From: Erigeron canadensis | Lineage: Eukaryota; Streptophyta; Magnoliopsida; Asterales; Asteraceae | Assembly: GCF_010389155.1 (NCBI RefSeq) | Contig: NC_057761.1 | Span: 52,326,587-52,390,586 of the forward strand | DNA: 64,000 nt | Reading direction: 5' to 3' | Shown here: piece by piece, positions 58,691-64,000 of the stretch | How positions within the stretch are numbered: position 1 is the stretch's first letter | Layout: each line of letters opens with the position of its first letter | Translations under genes and position numbers: made by a program | Notes under the pieces: generated by a model | The model's database searches: none | Told to the model about the DNA's origin: nothing | The model's input: only the letters and a program-made list of their open reading frames with translations

Positions 58691-60066
58691 AAATAAAATG
58701 CTACTACAATACAAAACTATTTCAAAAGTTATCCATGAAAAGAATTAAAGGAATATGCTCAAAATATTTCGAAGAGATTTTAGCAACCGTTGGATTCAAA
58801 AGATACCTCAGATAAAAAGTGACAGTGCCACGTGGCATTAATTAATTTACTGCCTGCAACTCACCGACGCCCTACCAGATCCTCTTCACTCACTCACTCA
58901 CTCGCTCTATACATTTTCTTTACTACTCTTCTGTGTCTATACTATAACTACATCCATCTATATCTCTATCCTACATACATTTCATTACATTTTTTTTTTA
59001 AAGTGACCTGGAAAAAAATAACAAAAATTTCAGACACACACTAACCCAAACACACAAGCCCTTTTTTCCATATATTATATAACTTTTAAAATAACTTTTA
59101 TTATAAAAAACAAACAAACAAAGATTCATAATTTATTCCAAAGATCCATACCCTTTTTTATACATCTAGGGTTCTTTACAAACCCCACCTTTTTCATATA
59201 TAATATTTTTACTTATGGACTTTTGATCTTTGATTCTTACTCTAAGGTGAGCAAGTTTTGATCTTTTTCAGTTTGATACTTAAAATGTGTGATTTTTAAT
59301 AATGGGTTTTGTTTATTTTTGTTAAATCTCTGGATTTGGTTTATATCTTGTAGATAGAATAGTGGATCTGTTTATTTGTTTGAAGATCTAGTGTTGGTTG
59401 GTTGTGTTTTGGGTGGTAATAAAAAGTTATGTTCATTTTGTGTGTGAATGCTATATTGTTGTTGTGCATTTGTTTAGATTCAGTTGTTGAAGTGATTAGT
59501 TGGTGATACTATTTTTAGTCTTTAGTAAGATTTCTTGGAATTTGTGGGAAATTGAAGAAGTGTAAGTTTTAGGTGTATGTGTGTGCTTTTTTCTTGTATC
59601 ATGATGTTGAATGTATATCCATTGAATCAAGCACAAAAAAGGTTATGCCTATATATTGTTTGTGCAAATAAATGGCTAAACAAATGAGGTTTTCCTTGAT
59701 CAAGGTTCCCCGGGATAGTGAGTCTTTTGTCTCAAATGTATGCGGCCTAACTGGGGTGTCCCTTAGGCGGTTTCTGAACCCTTTCCATTGCAACCCCAAA
59801 ATGTTACTTTGCAAGTTTTGAACCAGAGAATTCTTGTGATATTTTTCACAAAATAATTAGATTAAATTAAGGGGCATTGCCTACTCACACTGCTCTGTAG
59901 AATGTGGATGATTACAGATAGATTGATGCGTGTAAGAAAACTAATGTCGTCTAGAGTATAATGCCATTAAAAAAGTCGGAGGAGATATTAGTATATTACG
60001 AGGAAGTCTTTTTTTTTTCTTACTTGTATCTATTTTGTGAGACTAAAAAACGTAGTTTTTGTAGTC
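58691..60066 (+). promoter_or_regulatory. Promoter, 5' leader and probable leader intron of the WVD2-like gene
   Basis: A pyrimidine-rich block with CACTCACTCACTCACTCGC at 58886-58906 and CTCTCTAT-type motifs lies where transcription would start. A donor-like CTAAGGTGAGC at about 59246 and the T-rich stretch ending at about 60040 could frame a leader intron, a common layout in this family. ATG 60067 is the first codon that begins an acidic [14 protein letters not shown] start. Confidence 0.4.
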
Positions 60067-63000
60067 ATGGTGGACGTTGACGATATGATCGTTGTTTCTG
60101 GAAACGGGAGTGCTCATGATGCAGATCATGAACAATATTCCAACTATGATGAGGAAGATGACTCTGTGGAAATCGTAGCCAGAATTCCCAATTACAATCC
60201 TGAAACTAAAGCAGAAAATGGGAATTCTAACGATACATTTGCTGAACAAGTTGAAGAAAGTAACAATCTTGATGCTTTTGAGGTAGGGAGTACTAAAATA
60301 CTTAGATATAACTTAAGTCAGTTTGAAAAAATATTTTTTATATTCACTTTCTTGCTAACACTTCTCGTAAAAGATTTCTCTGGAAATTTATGGTTTGACA
60401 ATAAAGGCATGGCACATAGGCAATTTGGCATCAGAACTTTTACTTGGTCGATTTTTAACAAACATTTCCCGTGTTTCTTTATTTTGATGGTTTAAACAAG
60501 TTGGGAAGTTACTGTTAGTATGCCTGTCTCCTTGGTAGTAAATCTTGCTTGATCATTTTTAATGATTCACTCTAATTTCGCTGCTGTTTAGCTTTTATTG
60601 TAAAAAAGTTACTGTTGTTCTACTATCAGGAACTTCAAGTGAAAGATACTGATTTACCAGCTCAACCCGAATGTCAAAGTGATACGGGAATCAATCTGGA
60701 TATTAAAAGTGATATGAAAAAGAAGACAGTTGGTAATGATGGGAAGAAAACTACTTCGGTTAGAAGTGGATCGATACCTATTGAGAAGAAGAGTGGCAAA
60801 TCAAAACCGGTAATGGTTCAAGTTAAGGCCCCTCTTTCTAAGGTACATTTGCTTCTTTATATACCTATGCATCGTTTTCTTAGAGATTATTCTAATTCCA
60901 CTTTCATGGAATGATAACAAAGCAATTTTATACATTTAGCTCTTAAATAATGTGTCTATAATCTGTGTGTTACTTTATACAATTATACCCAAATCCGTCC
61001 AGGTATGAGGGAGGTGAGATGTAGACAACCCTACCTCTGCCCGAGGGCCGGAAAACTGCTTCTGAAAGTTCTCCCGTGCATGTGTGTGAAAAAAGTATAT
61101 ATGTTTGTATGCTTGTGTTTATGTGTGAACAATGTGAGTGACTATATCTGTGTATTATAATATATAGAAGTGATATGAGGATAGATTATATAACAATAAG
61201 GATAAGAGAAAGTATGCATGCATATAGGCATATATTTTTAAACAAAAGACAATAGAACAGATATGAGCATATTATGAAATAAGTCTAACGTACTTGAGAC
61301 CCTATAAAGACAGCTCTATTCCTAAATGTTACTTTATATAATACAGTAAAGTAATACAGTCCTTGATTGTATCAACTTCATGTTTTTTGGTCAATTGTTG
61401 GAAGTTTTTTGAGTATCTTCATTTGTTCATTTTTGCAGCCTGGAAAGTCGGATTCTCCAACATCTAATGCAAATGTGGTGCAATCTGAAGGTCTCAAGTA
61501 CGTTTTTTTTTACTCTCAAACTATGCTAGCAAGCTCTGTCCATTTGAGTTTTATGTTTCCTTTAAAATGTTGGCTCCCTAGCTTGTAGCTTGTTGGTAGT
61601 GGGTGTGTGGATATGCACTCGTGTAATATTAAATTAAATAATCATAATTACATGATCAGTTGTTATAGAATGTGCTGTAGGTGATACTAGATAGTGTTTT
61701 GATGTGCTTCTGTAGTTATAGTTATTACAGTCAGATAATTTGTTTGAGCAGTTGACAAGTTTTGATAACACACATCTAAACACTCCTCCAGTGGTGAATT
61801 GGTTATACTTCTGTAGAATGAATGAATGATCGCTTCAGCATTTTGTACACCAAGTAGTAAGTTTTTTGTTAAGATTCGTGAAGTTGTCTTATTAATACAG
61901 GGTGAAGAGTAAAGTGAAATCAACAAAAACAGTTCATGGAAGTACAACAGAAGGAAGAGCACATTCTTCTGAGTATCCTATTTGTCTTAGTCCCAATAGC
62001 ATTTATATTAGTCCCACCTTCATTTTAGTTTACTCCCATATTTTTGTGCATTTGACTTCTACTTCAACTCTACCTTTTTCTTTTTTCAGTATGTGTTTGG
62101 TTCACAATCTGCAGGACATAATGTAGTGGTGAATAGTTTGCCATAAATTATATAAAACTTTCTACTTTTGCTATCTAGTAGTAGTTGTCATACTTTGACT
62201 TCGAATGTCAAGGTCATTTACAAATATCAAGTTATTACGTTTGCCTATTGTTTTAACGAAGATTGTTTTTGGATTTGCTATTTAATTATTTTAACACATT
62301 GATTGCTTCTGCAAAGATAATATAAATATTATATTCGAACTTGAAATCAGTTTGTTTGAGATTCAAAATACAAGTTGGAGTGTTGGAAATTATGACACTC
62401 TGTTTGTCCTTAATAACTTGAATAGAAGCTCCACAACAGGAGATGAAAAACCACAAAGACTGGGCACGCTGCCTGCCTATAGCTTTAGTTTCAGGTGTAA
62501 TGAAAGAGCCGAAAAACGGAAAGAGGTTGGAAATATTGACCTTCAGGCTCAATTACCCGAGATTCACCTTTAAAATACTTGAAACTTACTATGTTTTTTG
62601 CAGTTCTATTCTAAGCTCGAGGAGAAGATTCATGCAAAAGAAGAAGAAAAAAATACATTGCAAGCCAAATCCAAGGTACAATTAATAGTTAGATACTTTT
62701 TAAAAAGGTTTTGGATCTCTTTGATGAGAAATATGTATATCTTCATATTTCACTTGTGTGTAATAGGAACATCAAGAAGCTGAGATTAAAATGTTACGAA
62801 AGAGCCTTATGTTCAAAGCAACACCTATGCCCACATTCTATCATGAAACTCCACCTAAGACAGAGTTAAAGAAGGTAAGTTGGCTACAAAGCATTAGTTA
62901 GCACTCTATTCGTCATCAGTTTTACACATTGATTTTAAATATTAAACAAACAGCAGTGCTGTATTGCCAATATTTGTTTCAGATTTTACTAACACGACGC

Positions 63001-63842
63001 CGGTAGGGGGTCTTTCGATTTGCATTTAAAGAGATATTATGTGTGTTTTCTGTTTGATTGTTCAGATAATTCTAATTATATTAAAAGCTGATAAGGTCAG
63101 AAAGGAGATTTTTGTGATAAAAAGGAAACGACTAGTGAGATGGGAGAAAAGTCTCAGAAATTAGTTTAAACAAAAGGGGTGATTGGCAGCCATATTATAA
63201 CGGATAGTTTTGTTGCAACTTATTATTTGCCCCATAAGAATTATAGGCTAACTCAGACTATTCGAAAGTATCAGTTTCAAAACATAGATCCAAACACCCT
63301 GTAAAGAACATTTTGGTTTCACATTGCTTCTTTTTGATACAGACTTGTATTTGTTAATACTTTCTCCAAAATTATTACATAGAGATAGAGCAAATGTATT
63401 TGTCAGCTTGGCTAATGTTAATGGGTATGTCATCTATGTTATATCTATTCATTTGGTATAACACAAATGGTTGTTATTAATGTAGATACCGACTACACGA
63501 CCCAAATCACCAAAACTTGGACGGAAAAAGGACTCACCGACGGCGGAAATGGAGGCAAATAATGGTAATGCTTTTCGTCCTGCTCGATTAAGTTTGGATG
63601 CAAAGAAGTCACTGAACAACAAACCCATCACTAAAGGTCCCTCTGTTGCCACAAAGAAACCGATAAGGAAATCTCTTCCCAGGCTACCTTCTGAAAAGAC
63701 CAAATTGCCCACCGACTCCAAAGATAGAAAAGAAGCGTCTTCCCAAGAGGTTCCAGTTTCTTCCAGCGAAACAAACAAACTTAAAGATTCATCAAATATC
63801 CAGGAGGCAGATTCACATGCCATCGAGGAAAAAGCCAATTGA
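60067..63842 (+). CDS. TPX2-family microtubule-associated protein, WVD2-like (WDL5 group), intact eight-exon gene
   Basis: Exons 60067-60282, 60630-60842, 61439-61497, 61901-61972, 62426-62525, 62604-62675, 62767-62874 and 63486-63842 join in frame to 1197 bases, 398 residues. The N-terminal half is acidic then Lys/Ser-rich and probably disordered. The conserved TPX2 C-terminal segment runs from [20 protein letters not shown] through [20 protein letters not shown] and [19 protein letters not shown] to [18 protein letters not shown]. Such proteins bind cortical microtubules; [10 protein letters not shown] is the helical signature. The tail is rich in Lys, Ser and Pro, ending at TGA 63840-63842. 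An extra 33-base in-frame exon at 62090-62122 is possible because it keeps both phases, but I left it out since it adds no family sequence. The closest remembered relative is Arabidopsis At4g32330 (WDL5). Confidence 0.92.
60995..61085 (-). repeat. Fragment of the same SINE family, in intron 2 of the WVD2-like gene
   Basis: GAGGGAGGTGAGATGTAGAC then CCTACCTCT resembles the SINE body at 15483-15520 (GGGGGAGGTTAAGATGTAGG, CTTACCTCTACC), and both continue into an ...CTGCTTC... motif. Only the body is left; the tRNA-like head is absent. Confidence 0.55.
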
Positions 63843-64000
63843 AATGACGAGAATGGTGTATTTCATTGAGTTATCGGTTCCAATTTCGCTCTCCAAAGTA
63901 TATAAATGATGGCCTTGATTGAAAACTGGAGGTGGGAAGACTTTCACTTGTTGCAAATTAGAAGGGTTTGTTTAAATCTTGTTCCATTGTTGTTCATAGT
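63843..64000 (+). other. 3' UTR of the WVD2-like gene, cut by the window end
   Basis: T- and A-rich sequence following the stop codon. No poly(A) signal is obvious before the window ends. Confidence 0.5.

Noticed and set aside
60037..60066. Ten-residue upstream extension of the WVD2-like protein
   Set aside because: The first codon there is GTG; ATG 60067 is the plausible start.
62090..62122. Extra 33-base exon of the WVD2-like gene
   Set aside because: It keeps the frame and has AG and GT borders, but adds no family-conserved residues, so it was left out of the model.

Overview
The window is nuclear DNA of a flowering plant, almost certainly a eudicot. It has intron-containing genes with GT-AG splice sites, an AT-rich background and dense small transposable elements (Helitrons, hAT and Mutator-type MITEs, a tRNA-derived SINE, a Harbinger-type element). 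An Asteraceae source is my guess from the mix of repeats; nothing in the sequence proves it.

Layout: (1) 0.3-2.7 kb, the 3' part of an LRR-malectin receptor-like gene that stops just after its transmembrane segment, with no kinase. (2) 5.4-7.3 kb, an intact intronless ANTH-domain clathrin-assembly protein. (3) 7.3-25 kb, gene-poor: two hAT/Helitron-rich stretches, a SINE, two minisatellites inside Helitron-like elements, and a Harbinger-type element whose Myb/SANT-like ORF has two in-frame stops near its end. (4) 25.7-42.2 kb, a young tandem duplication of an SD2-5-type G-type lectin receptor kinase together with APX6: RLK1 (intact kinase, altered tail), an APX6 5' fragment, RLK2 (frameshifted), an intact ten-exon APX6, and RLK3 (frameshifted). 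(5) 44.6 kb, a cytochrome c oxidase subunit 5C gene. (6) 46.7-54.2 kb, a decayed, internally duplicated pseudogene of the succinyl-CoA ligase beta subunit, followed by about 5 kb of 35-bp minisatellite with a higher-order repeat. (7) 54.2-58.8 kb, AT-rich with Helitrons. (8) 60.1-63.8 kb, an intact eight-exon TPX2/WVD2-like microtubule-associated protein gene.

The gene order ANTH protein, SD2-5, APX6, WVD2-like matches, from memory, the Arabidopsis chromosome 4 neighbourhood At4g32285, At4g32300, At4g32320, At4g32330. This appears to be a conserved block stretched by repeats, with COX5C and the succinyl-CoA ligase pseudogene added between members. These genes do not form a pathway; they act in endocytosis, cell-surface perception, peroxide removal, respiration and microtubule organisation.

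The most informative feature is that the RLK/APX6 duplicates act as internal controls. A hAT element in the flank of RLK2 has its empty site in the flank of RLK3, and a Helitron in the flank of RLK3 has its empty site in the flank of RLK2. Both insertions are therefore defined to the base and are younger than the duplication. No convincing new biological system was found; the novelty is structural.
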